Positions 1-11,429 are shown, counted from the first letter of the stretch. The stretch is 64,000 nucleotides of DNA from Elysia chlorotica (GCA_003991915.1 RQTK01000005.1:1346535-1410534); one strand, 5' to 3'. Made by a program: numbers and translations. The notes: generated by a model from the sequence alone, not told the origin.

Positions 1-90
1 TTATTTATTCATTTATTTATTTATTCATTTATTTATTTATTCATTTATTTGTTTGTTCATTTATTTATTTATTTATTTGTTTGTTTGTTT
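1..90. repeat. TTTA/TTCA/TTTG tetranucleotide microsatellite
   Basis: Impure run of TTTA units with TTCA and TTTG variants from the first base of the window to about 90. It continues off the left edge, so its full length is unknown. Confidence 0.9.
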
Positions 91-1114
91 ATTTATTTTG
101 TCATCTATTGAGCCTCGAGGTAGATAACTATTTTCCATGGAAGTGCACGCGAGAATATCTAAGTTTTAGATTACATGAAATTCTACTTTTTAGTTTCATG
201 GTTTTCGCTTACGTTGAAATAAAACGTTATAATAGGAGTCCATTTGTTTTTTGTTTTTTGTGGGGTGGGGGGTGTATTGTTTCTTCTTTTTTTTTTTTTG
301 GTAGTGCAAACGACATCCCAATTCTAAAGTCACTTGCCATCTTATTTAATGTAATGAAAACGGACGTGGTTATCACACCCTTTAAGTTGTATGGCCCGTC
401 TTTCATCTTGATCATCTCGATCAACAGAAAAAGTTCGTTAAAGGGTGAAAAAAAGAACTATGATCCACATCTGATTATGAAAATATTTAATGTAACAACA
501 GCAATAACAGCAACAACAAAAATAACGATATCGACAACAATGTTCGTGCATATCTCTATGATACACCACTGATTCAATAAACTGTGCGTAAAGCGTGCTA
601 TTAAAGCTTCTTTTGAACTGACAATTTGTTTTAAAACCTTTATGACGTGCACTGTAAGGCAATTCAGCAGTTTTCTTCTCTATGTGAGCAAATCAATATA
701 TATATAAGGAGAGAGGACATCAATGTTTTCTTCGTAATGGCAAAGAAAACTTGTAGCATTGTGTTCTTTGGTTACTATGTTCTGATTGTTAATCCATTGA
801 TCGCTGTATTTCAAACTCTTTCAGGACACCTTTAGTACGAATTACGTATTTATAAATAAATGGTACAATGTTAGGCAACTAAATGTTGTTTTTTAAATCT
901 CTCACCTTTGGACCTTTTTTTGCTAAGTCTAGTTCTAATAATTGCATATTTTAGTCTATTAATAAATATTTAAAATTTCAGATAAGAAGGATAATCTTAG
1001 AATACTAATGAAATCATATTTTTTTTACATTTTTAGTAACACAACAATCGAAATCATACAGATAGCATACAGCAAGGAATTTTGTTCAATTATTTTTTGT
1101 CTCTCTTTTTGCAG
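91..1114. other. AT-rich stretch upstream of gene 1, no gene seen
   Basis: About 1 kb of AT-rich sequence with T-runs. I see no supported coding exon; the open frames here are low-complexity. It ends in a pyrimidine-rich tract and CAG at 1112-1114, the 3' splice site of the next exon, so at least its right part is intron of gene 1 and a 5' non-coding exon should lie further left or outside the window. Confidence 0.6.
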
Positions 1115-1209
1115 CTGAAGGACACCATTTGTTTTTGGCCATACCTACCACCACCAGATGCCAGAGTTACCCCTGAGGTGAGGCTTCCGATAGAAGTCAG
1201 TTTGTCGCC
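1115..1209 (+). other. 5' UTR part of gene 1 exon
   Basis: Sequence between the acceptor CAG at 1112-1114 and the ATG at 1210. In the frame of that ATG it contains a TGA, so the protein cannot begin further upstream in this exon. The ATG sits in a strong Kozak-like context (cgccATGG). Confidence 0.65.
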
Positions 1210-3398
1210 ATGGAGAATAAACCTCGAGTGCAGCCCCATTACGGTCCAGGAAAACCGTTCTATCCTAAGCTAAGCCCGGGCCCCCCGGACAAGTTCCTGC
1301 AGAACGCCCAGGAGTTTCTGGCCGACGCCTATACAGGCCGCGACGTGACCAGACCTCGTGAGTTGTACACCTTCTTGTCACTGGAGCGAGTGCCAACAAA
1401 CTTGAGAAGCAGAGACAGACAGCGGTTGAAATCACGCTCAGTCAACACTGATGCACGCCGAGTTAAGTTTGGCGCGGAGGAAGTCATCCCCAGGAGGAAC
1501 AGCTTCGATGGAATACCGGATTCCTATTTCAAATTTGACGTAGATCGCCTGGGACCGAATCCTCTGCCTCCGATTGACGCAGATGACGGTCGACCTGTTT
1601 CTAAAGAAGCGTGGCCCGGCAGCAAGCCCGTGACGCCCTTTCAACATATCGTAGCTGAGAAACTTGCAGACGACATTCTTCATAGTATACCAATAAGCTT
1701 GATTAAAGGTTATCATAAAGTCAACCTCTCTACTACTTACATTTTCGCACCCACGGAGCGGTTGGACGAAACGCTAAAATACAACAAGAAAGTCGTTCTC
1801 CCTGCGATCAAAACCTCCGAGTCAGAAAGAGAGGAAAGAGTTCCACCGTCTGTACTCACGCTTGATTCTGTAAACAACGTCGAGAGTATCCACGACAAAA
1901 AATTCCAGGTGGTCAACGTGCTATCACACGGGAAAAAAGCGAAAATGAACAAAACGAACCATCTTTTCGGCGTTAGGCCAGAATGTGTTTTCATCAATTC
2001 GCAACTTGGAGAAAGAAATCCATTGTTAAGGGACACTGAAAAGGTTGAGAGTAACGTACCTCGGGTAGTGCCTGGTCTTCATGATCTCAAAGATTTTGCA
2101 GGGTATCCTAAGGAATATTGGAAGCTCCGGGCGGAGAAAATATCCCAACCTGCTGATCTGGAGGCGGACATGATAGACAGGGACCTCTACCGGCTTCGGC
2201 AGCTATCCACCCTCAAACTTAATTCGATAGAGCGGACGTTTCCAATTAAGAACGATCCGTTTAGAAAATGGCGCGGGAAAGGGGGAGAACCTCTCTTCTC
2301 CCCGGGTCAGCAGAGGTTGCCTCACAAAAGGAGGCGCCAGAGATTTGGTATAAATGCTCTCAGTGAAACAGCCACTCGGGTAAAGTACAGCCAACATATA
2401 AACCCGTCCCTGGCCGTCACAATTACCCCTTTAAACAGATCCGCTGGCAATACTATCCATGAAGAGCAAGAGGAGCAGGAAGACGGACACACACTTTTAA
2501 GGGGGACCAATCTAAAGCCAGATGAGGCAAGTCCTGCCCCAAATAACATGAGCATTCACCTAGGAGATCTAGTCGAGGCTGAAACCATTGTGACAAGTGT
2601 GGCGAATGGTACAGATCACACATTTCACGAGTTGACCAAAGAGTCTCTCAACTCACACAATAAGCTGCAAGATGAGGTGGTTTCTGGATTAGGTAATCTT
2701 ACAGTTCAGAGACAATTTGAGAACAGAAAGAGACGAGAGAACAACAAACAGATGCTAAAGACATCTGTGGTCAGTTTTGAGCTGGACACTCCAGCCTCTC
2801 TCGATACAGTCCGTCGTAGTCAGATGATAACTGCTAGACTCCTTGGTTTGACTAGTCAGACTGGCCCAAATGCGACACCTGTGGTCTATGATCCGCGTCC
2901 AGGTGTTGTAGAAGTCCCTCGTGATGATGTTGATATAGAGAGCACTGATGGAAAATCTTTAAAGCAAAACGGCGAGTCCGCTTCGTCAGCAGGCAAACTA
3001 ACTCCAGAAACAGTTCAGAAACCAACCGCCAAGGTCATGTCTTTGAGTTTTAACCCACCACCTGAATTCATCACCCCACCTTCATACCCGGACGCACTAT
3101 TTCCTATGACCGGTGATAGTAATGGGCACAATAACCACCATTTCAAATCAGAGCACCCAACCCACTCGACAGAAATGAACGGTGGTCAGCGTATCGCGCA
3201 CCCTACACCTGTGACAGCCGAATCTCACGTAGAGTCCCTGGCCGATGCTCATGTTGGGAATAACAAGACGGTTGGAGGCAGCTCTAGCAGACTCCGAGCC
3301 CTGCAGCTGGAGGTGTTCGGAGAGAGGCGAGAGGAAGGTGGGAACACCGCTGGCCCTACTGGCAGGACATCCTTCCATCCAGAGATGCCCGCCTACAG
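1210..3398 (+). CDS. Proline-rich protein of unknown family, coding exon A
   Basis: Encodes residues 1-729 plus two bases of codon 730 of a predicted 873-residue protein. I do not recognise the family. The chain is hydrophilic, with no signal peptide or membrane segment, many prolines and basic patches, and normal codon use without low complexity, so it is real coding sequence. Residues 84-87 are RVKF, matching the (R/K)VxF docking motif for protein phosphatase 1; whether it works is inference. The start is ATG 1210, with an in-frame stop upstream. The exon ends TAC-AG before gttggt (donor at 3399). The split codon AG+G (Arg) joins exactly to the exon at 6248 and keeps the frame open, replacing the otherwise immediate stop at 3406-3408. 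The gene has at least one upstream non-coding exon. Confidence 0.85.
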
Positions 3399-3460
3399 GT
3401 TGGTTTAAGTCACGTGTTCAAGCATTTTTAAACCTTGTCAACTCATTAGTATTGTTTGGG

Positions 3461-3745
3461 GGCAGACTGGCGTAAGTGGTAGAGTATTGGTCTAACGACC
3501 AGGAGGTTCCTGGTTCAAAATCCACGACCGGTCAAAAACTTATTTGTCCAATTTCATCGCCTACTCTTTGAGTTGGTGTCAGAACAATATGACTGACTGA
3601 GACAGTTACTGGTTCAAAATCCACGACCGGTCAAAAACTTATTTGTACAATTTCATCGCCTACTCTTTGAGACGATTGTCTTATGATCTGTCCACATTAT
3701 AGCATATTTAGTGCTGACGTTGGACGCTAAGCAACAAACTTAAGC
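3461..3745 (+). mobile_element. tRNA-derived SINE with internal tandem duplication
   Basis: Begins with a tRNA-like head: an A-box-like TGGCGTAAGTGG and a B-box-like GGTTCAAAATCC. The body shares GTTGGTGTCAG and the terminal AGTGCTGACGTTGGACG with the other copies in this window. About 65 bases (3509-3575) are repeated at 3608-3674, so part of the head was duplicated inside the element. It lies in the sense direction in the intron of gene 1. Confidence 0.7.
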
Positions 3746-4689
3746 TCAAACACAGGCATATCATCATGTTGTGAATTTCAATCCTATTGCTTTTTTTTTT
3801 ACCAGCTAAAGGTTTCACATCCCAAAATAATTAATAGTTGCCTTTTTGGGATTGACTATTAAAATCATACCATCAATCTATAATGTTCAAGAAACATCAA
3901 TAATATACATTAAAGTATTGAATAAGCAAAGGTAGTCATATACGATTTTATATAACAAAATAAGTCGCAATGTGCATTGTTCAAATGTTTGGAAAATAGT
4001 TCGTTTACCTCTACATTCTACTGTATGTGGAATATAGATATGCAGCATAGACACATATCGCGAGGGGCGGGAGGGCAGGTTGGTATAGTTAGGTATATAG
4101 TTAGCCATAAAGATTACGAGTTTCGCTAGCATGAGGGTTGTCTCAATCTGAAAGTTAGCAATCAAAGCAGTCCCAATTTTTAAAGCAAAATGTGCTATAA
4201 TGTTTTCGGACGTTTTTACTCCAATTCACCTCAATTCGATCCATATAACAATATTTAACATTATGCAAGATTTACCACTATAAGATTTTAAAAAAATTCT
4301 TTTTGACTTAACGTCAACTACCACCAGATAGTTACGATTAGGTTTTCTATTTATTACAATAAAACGAATTAAAAACTGAGTTATAACGGCAATCTCTCGC
4401 AGCTTAATAACCACCGGAGGCAGAATAAAAGGTATGATGTGGGTATTTTTAGAGAAAAGCTATAAAACTTCACGCTTCATTGGTTAACAAGTTACAGTCA
4501 GGCGAACATCGGTCTCTGCGAAGTAGAGCTGGCTTGTAATCCCACATAGGGCGGCACGTCAATAAATTGGGCACCAGTCCAGTTGTTTCAAATGCTTTAA
4601 CTGTATTCATCTATAACAACACCTACAAGTATTTTGGATGGAAAAAAAGCGAGGCCGAAATCTTTTTTCTCTTTTATTCCTATCTAATG

Positions 4690-4955
4690 ATTGGGTGCGG
4701 ATTGGGGCTTAAGTAAAAGAGCGTTTGTCTCCAAATCGAAACGTCCCCGGTTCAGAACCTTTCATTGATAAAATAATCTTTTTGTCTCGTCATTTACTGA
4801 ATGGGTCGGTGTCAGTATAATGCGAATGGTTGAGACAGGAGTCCAGCTTTCTGTCTCATGTGTGACAGCACATAACATTGTCAGAGTAAGTCTTAGAGGC
4901 CCGTCTACCATATAGCCTATAAAGGGCTGATGATGGACGTCAGCAATAAAAAAAT
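4690..4955 (+). mobile_element. tRNA-derived SINE, full-length but diverged
   Basis: Head with GGCTTAAGTAAAAGAGCG and CCCCGGTTCAGAACC. The body has GTCGGTGTCAGTATAATG, TGAGACAGGAGTC, CATGTGTGACAGCACATAA, then the tail GCTGATGATGGACG. This is the same family as the copies near 21.3, 33.0, 34.6, 39.6, 60.4 and 60.7 kb. Confidence 0.75.
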
Positions 4956-5382
4956 ACCAAAATAAATCTCTAACTACTAGGATTTTATATTTTTTTCGGC
5001 ATTTTCCTTCTGTTATAATGCGCATGCATTCTGCCTAAGCGAACGGATGTTTTTTTGTTGTTTTTTTAACCTGCTGTTCTGGTTAAAGAATGGTCTGTGC
5101 GTTGAGGAAGGGGGTGGTGTTGGTGGCAAATATTTTTGATTTATCTAACATTCTGTCATCTTGGGCCGTGACTAACATTTTTATACACGATTTTTATGCC
5201 TTTAATTTTACCAACGAGAGAAATAAAAGGAGTCACCGTCACCACAAGTGCACTGTCTAAGACATCATGGATACAATATAGCCTGTTTCTTTGCTAACCT
5301 TCTGTAAATACAAAGTTTAATTGAATTGCCAATAACCAACCAGTTTGTATCCTCCGTCCTTCCTATTATTTTTTTCCTGAGC

Positions 5383-6247
5383 CAGGCTTCACCTACATAA
5401 TCACCCGCCCCTAAACCGCAGGCAGACCTGTTACCTACTTTTTAACCAATTATCAATTTCCTGCTGTAATCCGACATTCACACCAAGTTTCATCCTTTAT
5501 CATTCCTACATGTACTTGTTTGTTTGATCCAGGTTGGACCTTCAGAACTATCCATCCATAAACCCCAGACATACGTGTTACTTTATTTTTAACCAATTAT
5601 CAATGTATAGTGTATGTAACGCTTGTGTTTAAACTCCCCTCCTTCCTTCGTGTATTTTTTCTTGTTTGAACCAGGTTGGACCTTCAGAACTACCCAACAA
5701 TAAACCCAAGACAAACATGTAAAATTATTTTTAACCAATTATCAATGTATAGTGTAACCTTTCTGTTTAAACTCCCCTCCTTCCTTCATGTATTTTTTCT
5801 TGTTTGAACCAGGTTGGACCTTCAGAACTACCCGCCTGTAAACCCCAGACAGACTTGTTACTTTATTTTTAACCAATTATCAATGTATAGTGTATGTAAC
5901 GCTTGTGTTTAAACTCCCCTCCTTCCTCCATGTATTTCCTTGTTTGGACCAGGTTGGACCTTCAGAACTACCCGCCTGTAAACCCCAGGCAGACTTGTCA
6001 CCTTATTTTTAAGCAATTATCAATGTATAGTGTAACCCTTCTGTTTAAACTCCCCTCCTTCATTCGTGTTTTTGTTGTTTTTTTCCTTGTTTGAACCAGG
6101 TTGGACCTTCAGAACTACCCGCCTCTAAACCCTAGGCAGACTTGTTACCTTATTTTTAAGCAATTATCAATGTATAGTGTAACCCTTCTGTTTAAACTCC
6201 CCTCCTTCATTCGTGTTTTTGTTGTTTTTTTTCCTTGTTTGAACCAG
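5383..6247 (+). repeat. Minisatellite of 138-148 bp carrying copies of the 3' splice site and exon start
   Basis: Six copies precede the real exon, with the AG|GTTGG junction near 5531, 5673, 5811, 5951 and 6098 and a more decayed copy near 5383. Each unit has a T-rich tract, TTGAACCAG, then GTTGGACCTTCAGAACTACC and the following exon bases through GGCAGACTTG, then a constant spacer containing AACCAATTATCAATGTATAG. The seventh unit is the real acceptor at 6247 with the start of the final exon. Most copies keep the coding frame of the exon edge (LDLQNYPP.NPRQTC). Confidence 0.9.
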
Positions 6248-6680
6248 GTTGGACCTCCAGAACTACCCGCCTGTAAACCCCAGGCAGACTTGCCGCGACC
6301 TGGCCAGTAGACGGTCTCGCAGCGCCACGAGCAATGCCGGAGGCGGGGCCGCCGCACGTCTTCTCGCGGGGATGTTCTCTCCAGACTTCCCAGGATCAGG
6401 GCGACAGAACCTCAATCAGCAGGGCATCACGGCAGCGACTGGCGCGTCCGGCAGTGGTCAATGCGCCCGCCAGGCACCCAACTCGGCAGGTCAAGCTGGT
6501 CGCTCCACCAGGCTGACTGCAGGCTCGATGATGCAAGCCTCAGGGGGGACCCACGGAGTTTCGGTTCCTCCGAGGAGGTCTGGAAGCGCCGGCCCTGCCG
6601 TTGAGATCCGATTCGGCCAGCAGGGAGAAGTAATACTGTCAAGTTCCAGGGACAAGAGGGGCCATCAGTCATCAAGGTGA
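6248..6680 (+). CDS. Proline-rich protein of unknown family, terminal coding exon B
   Basis: Completes codon 730 and encodes residues 731-873, ending at TGA 6678-6680. The first 15 residues after the split Arg (LDLQNYPPVNPRQTC) match the sequence repeated in the array upstream. The rest is rich in Gly, Ala, Ser and Arg, probably disordered. The acceptor is TTGTTTGAACCAG after a T-rich tract. The exon is much richer in GC than its surroundings, as expected for coding sequence. No domain is recognised. Confidence 0.8.
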
Positions 6681-6681
6681 A

Positions 6682-6850
6682 GGAGACCTGCAGAACTAAT
6701 TAACCGTAAACCCCAGGCAGACTTGTTGCCTAGTTTTAACAAATTATCGATGTTTTATGTAATTTGATCTGATCCGATTTGGTCAGTAGGGAGAGGTAAT
6801 ACTTTCAAGTTCTAGGAACAAGAGAGCGCATCAGTTATCAAGGTCATGGG
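6682..6850 (+). repeat. Degenerate duplicate of exon edge plus exon tail
   Basis: Directly after the stop, 6684-6760 resembles an array unit (CTGCAGAACTAATTAACC, GGCAGACTTGTTGCC, AACAAATTATCGATG). Then 6772-6845 is a diverged copy of the last 74 bases of exon B (6606-6679). A segment covering unit plus exon tail therefore seems to have been duplicated downstream, into what is now 3' UTR. Confidence 0.75.
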
Positions 6851-9460
6851 AGGAACTAGCTAATACGTAGCTATTGATCTTCATCGGTATAGCTAGTTTT
6901 GTAGTGGTTAACGCAATACCCAAGCAATCATTTAAAATTGATTGTGTCTAGACATACTTCATTGAAAAAAGGGCAAATTAATATTAAATAATATTTTATT
7001 GTTTAACACATTGCATTTGGGTTCTTTACTCCTTACAGCACTGCACACATGTATACATTGATTTTCGTTAGTACGTAAAGTAAAGTAACAAATCTCTTCG
7101 TTAGGCTATGATTCCCGTTATCCTGGGCTAATCCAGATTTCAGCAGCTTGGAATTATATAGTTGATTCTGGTTTACCACTGGCTCCCTAGGCATAACGAC
7201 AGCTTATTCAAGGTTTTCTTTAAGTTTGTCTAGCGGTCGTTCCCACATTGAGTGGAAAGTTAAGAAATTAACAAACCAAACACAACGGAACGCCTCAAGG
7301 ATTTTGTTCAAGGAAACAAAGCCGAATGTTTTTAAATATTAGAACTCAAGGACTCCTGATTTGATTGTCAAAATTCATGTATAATATAAACGGAGCCCGT
7401 GAATTGTGTTGAAGACCTGCTGAAAATTATAACTTTATATGCTAAAAACGAAATAAAAAATCAAACTGATGAGTTGATTTACCTCAATTTCCAAACAGTT
7501 TCAACATTTTAAAATTATTTTTTCAACTTATGGGAACGCACAAACTGTGCAAAAATTTATTTTTATTTGTGTGTGTGTGTGTGTGTGCGAGGAAAAAAAA
7601 GGGGGGGGGGTGACCTTTTATCTTAACAATTTCTCCTCCATTGTAATTGTTAGGAAGAGAAATTTGTGAGGGGTAGGGGGGGGGGGGGGGGTTGTATGAG
7701 TCATAAAAAGAAGAGACTTTATTATCTACAAGAGGACGTCGTTCTGTGTGGGGAGGGTGCGATGGACTTCCAATTCCTAGCTTTTTTATTTGTTATAAAA
7801 TTATTATGTGTCTTTTATTTTTATTTTGCATTTGTTTTGTTTATGTTTGCAACACGCAATGATAATTTTAGTAGCGGTTCACATTTTGTGTGATTTTAGT
7901 TTCACATTCTACGGGTGCTGTGATCAGTAGCGGATATTTTGCTGTTCTTCGTTTTTTATTTAATTTTTCATAGGATTCAATGTTTTTGTTGCTGATGAAA
8001 GTATATAAGTAAAATCATTGTTTTATGTCGATATTGAATGATTCTCGGAATAAAATTTATGTGTTACGACCTCATCTTCATGATTTATTTCCAGAAAAAA
8101 TATAATTTTGTGCGCGTGTTCGTCTTATTTTTTTTTTAATGAAAATGTAGATTTTTTTCAATTATTATTAAATGTCGTGCTTTTGTTAGTTAAGTAATAC
8201 CATACTGCCGTATAATTGCTCTAGTTTGGATAGTTTTAGAATTGGTACTTTTGGTCTTTTTCTGTCTTTTAATTAAACTATTACTTTGCTTTTTGTGAGT
8301 CTTTGTAAACAAAATGTGTGTGTGTGGGGAGGGCGGTGTCTGGGGCGATTGGTCGTAGGATTAAATGCTGCTCTTGTGGCCAGCAAAGATTTGAAGTCTT
8401 GCCCCGCCCCACATACACTGCCAATATTTCTCAATAATTTCGATTCGTAAAAAAAAAAAATTCGGTCTGGGAATTTCTTCCTTTTGCTGTAGGTATTTAT
8501 TGCACGAGTAACCAGTGCATCGTTAGAAACGTAAAATATTATTGCACTGGATGTCATAGTGGATGAAACCAGGTATTTATTGCACGAGTTACGAGTGCAT
8601 CGTTAGAAACTCAAATACTGGATTCCTAGGAGTCGAAATTTAAAAAGAAGAAATATTAAAGTTACAATACTTTCGTAAAATGTGAACAGTAACTTTCTGT
8701 CTTCAGTATTTCTTTATGTCAAATTACACTCTGCAAAAACGAGCACCCAAACAATCAAGCTGTGTTACACTTTTCAAAGCCAACGAATAATTATACACTG
8801 CATTTTTTTTTTTTGTAAATTTAGTCGTGAATTTTAGACTCTTGCTTTCAACTCTATTATGTATTTTTATTTTTATTTATTCCATAACAAATGGGTGCGG
8901 TAGCGACGTGAAATAACTCTGGCAATGGAACCGAACTTTTTAGTACACATGTTTGATAAAACCACTCCTTTTTACGTTCATTCATATCAAGAGAACCGCT
9001 CACTTTCCTCACATCGTAATTCACCTTATGTATATTTTTGCTGTTGATATTATTTCAAAATTATTTACATTGTTCTCTGCTGAAAATAATTTACTTTCCT
9101 CTGGCTCCTTCTGCGTAGAGATCTATAGAGTGCGCTGTATAAGTTTTACAGACTTGATGGTTAGGTAAATAATTTTTATAATTTTTATAACAACATAGGT
9201 TTCAAATGGCCCAACAGTAAATTGCAGACAAAATTGGTATAAAATTTACCTCTCAATTTCAATGTGTGATCTTCTCGTTGTTACTATTTTGTTAACATTG
9301 TTCCCATATTACTGAATTATTTTGTTTAAATCGAGATTTTCATGAGTTTTCCCCCAAAGTGAAGATTTTTTTGTTTCTAAAGAAGGCGTGCAGATAACAC
9401 GTTTTAAAGAATCATTGATGCAGCGTTAAAGAATGGAAAGAAATTAAAATAAACTTTGAC
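6851..9460. other. Gene 1 3' flank and convergent intergenic region
   Basis: AT-rich. AATAAA hexamers on the plus strand at 7452-7457 and 8049-8054 are candidate poly(A) signals for gene 1. A GT run lies at 7569-7586 and G-runs at 7602-7610 and 7678-7691. A 40-bp segment (GGTATTTATTGCACGAGT and following bases) occurs twice, at about 8494 and 8572. No coding exon is recognised. Confidence 0.5.
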
Positions 9461-9481
9461 TTACATAATATAAAACAAAAC

Positions 9482-9487
9482 TTTATT
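9482..9487 (-). terminator. Candidate poly(A) signal of the calponin-like gene
   Basis: AATAAA on the minus strand about 1.75 kb after the calponin-like stop codon. It would place the palindromic repeat array in the 3' UTR. Other hexamers are possible, so this is a best guess. Confidence 0.4.
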
Positions 9488-10385
9488 GAGAAAGATAATA
9501 GAAACAACCAGTGCACTCTACACTACTTCCTAGTGAATGCATGTGAAGTTAGAATGATGCAAAGTGCTTGTACACTGCACATTAAAAATTAAAGTCAAAA
9601 TACAAAGATTTTTTATATTCAAAAAATATGACACGCACACGATGCATTCTAATCAGAGTTTTCAAATCATTAAAATACTAAAACACATTGAGTATAACAA
9701 AAAAATTAAAGTTAATATCACTTGTGTGGTTATCACCAATTCTTTGTTTATGTTAAGATTATCAAAACCATGACAGCAAAAATACATAGTAAAAAAGTTG
9801 ATTCAATGCACACAGAAAGAAACGAATTTTAAAATTGACTAAACCAATCAATACAATAACGTTAATGAAATCGAATATCTAAAAATTGTTTTATAAAATC
9901 ACTTTTTTTCTAAGGGACACCCAAAATTCAATTTTCTTTTGTTTCCTCAAACCAATAGTTCAATATTTAGGTCTTGATTGTAACAAACGCTTTGTTGTTG
10001 ATGCGGAAAATAGCGCAAGCTATTTTGTTGGTAATGGCTTTAGATGATTTAATTACTATTTCATAAAAGACTAAAAAAATAAAAAAATATATAACTTTCT
10101 GATTGAATTTTCTTTAAAGCATCATTTCCCTTTTGAATAAGTTTGAAAAAAAGATTTTTTTCCTTTCAATTACATAGAGAAAATGAAACAAAATACACCC
10201 GAACACATGCTTTCTACTTCATACAAACACTTACACAAGAGAGTAACATAATAATCATCCTTTGAGTAGACTCAACAGTGACCAAAATGAAAAGGCAAAT
10301 GGTAATGTAATAAAATAATAGTCAGCGAACTTCAATCAAATCAATAATATTGCAATGCTGTCTGTATTAAAAAATCTATATCTTC

Positions 10386-11215
10386 GTTATAGCTTACGAC
10401 GTACATCGTAGGTATAGTTCACGGTGTATTTCGCATGTGTCATTATTGCATTTTAGTTTCCTATCTACTTATAAATCTCATATGCATGTTGTACATCGTA
10501 ATACATCTCACTAAGTACATCGCAGTTATAGCTCAATATTTTTACATAGCCCACGATGTATATCGCTGTTATAGCTCACGATTTTGACAAATCTCACGAT
10601 GTATATCGTTAAAGCTCACAACGTACATAGCAGATATAGCGCACGATTTTAAGATAGCCCACGATGAATATCGCAGTTATAGACCACGATGTCCATCGCA
10701 GTTATAGCTGACGGTGTACATCAAATACAATATACATCGCATTTAGATCTATAGCTCACGATGTACATCGCAACGATCGTTACGTTCTTGATGCGCATCA
10801 CAGCATTGCTAGCTCTGGTGTATGTAAATCTCAGTGCTATACCTAACCATGTACATCGCAGTTATTGCTGACGATGTACGTATACATCGCATGTAGATGT
10901 AATACTATAACTGACGATGTACATCGCAGCGATAGTTTAGTTCTCGATGCACATCACAGCATTTCTAGCTCAGGTGTAATGATTATGTAAATCGCAGTTA
11001 TACCTAACCATGTACATCGCAGTTATAGCTCACGATGTACGTATACATCGCATTTAGATGTATAGCTGACGATGTACATCGCAGCGATAGTCTTCATTTC
11101 ACATCACATCAGTTCTATCTCAGGTATATGTAAATCGCAGTTATACCTAGCCATGTACATCGTAGTTATAGCTCACGCTGTAGATGTATAGCTGACGATG
11201 TACATCCTAGCACTT
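10386..11215 (-). repeat. Degenerate array of CGATGTACATCG palindromes beside the calponin-like stop codon
   Basis: Some 25-30 imperfect units of about 20-30 bp built on CGATGTACATCGCAGTTATAG. The core CGATGTACATCG is a perfect 12-bp palindrome, and variants have TATATC or CACATC. At 10.70-11.20 kb there is a higher-order unit of about 140 bp (palindrome, then a CGTATACATCGCATTTAGATG segment, then GCACATCACAGCA). It begins within about 20 bases of the stop codon on the transcript side. Confidence 0.85.
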
Positions 11216-11231
11216 CTACTGTTCTAGCCCA

Positions 11232-11423
11232 TTATTTGTCGTCAGTGATGCCCCTCTGCTTGCCCATGTTGATGCCGGCCTGGCTAGCACCCTGGTTGGA
11301 GCCGTACTGCAGGCTCACGGTGTTCTTCGCCTCCAGGAGCTGCTGCTCGGTGAAGTTGCGCTCGCTTTTCTCAGCCATCTTGGGCCCAAGGCTAGGCCCA
11401 GTGTACTCTGGGTGCTTCTGTGC
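11232..11423 (-). CDS. Calponin/transgelin (Mp20-like) terminal exon
   Basis: Encodes the last 63 residues, from AQKHPEYTGPSLGPK to GKQRGITDDK. Calponin-family marks are HPEYTGPSLGPKM after the CH domain, FTEQQL, and one calponin repeat (VSLQYGSNQGASQAGINMG), which binds actin filaments in this family. A single repeat after one CH domain is the layout of transgelin and insect Mp20 rather than vertebrate calponin, which has three. The acceptor reads CTACTCCAG before GCACAG, phase 0. The stop is TAA at 11234-11232. Confidence 0.93.
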   Translation of the reverse strand, partial: AQKHPEYTGPSLGPKMAEKSERNFTEQQLLEAKNTVSLQYGSNQGASQAGINMGKQRGITDDK

Positions 11424-11429
11424 CTGGAG

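Larger units (their letters stand above)
3399..6247 (+). other. Phase 2 intron of gene 1
   Basis: Intron of 2849 bases with GT at 3399 and AG at 6246-6247. It holds two tRNA-derived SINE copies (about 3461-3745 and 4690-4955) and an array of junction copies at 5383-6247. Both ends show the same eight bases, CAGGTTGG, across the splice junctions (3396-3403 and 6245-6252). Confidence 0.8.

Noticed and set aside
81-572. 163-codon plus-strand open frame
   Set aside because: It starts at TTG inside a microsatellite, has AT-driven composition, and lacks splice or family support.
5903-6310. Two plus-strand open frames of 63 and 69 codons
   Set aside because: They run over the junction array; they start at decoy exon edges and are not separate genes.
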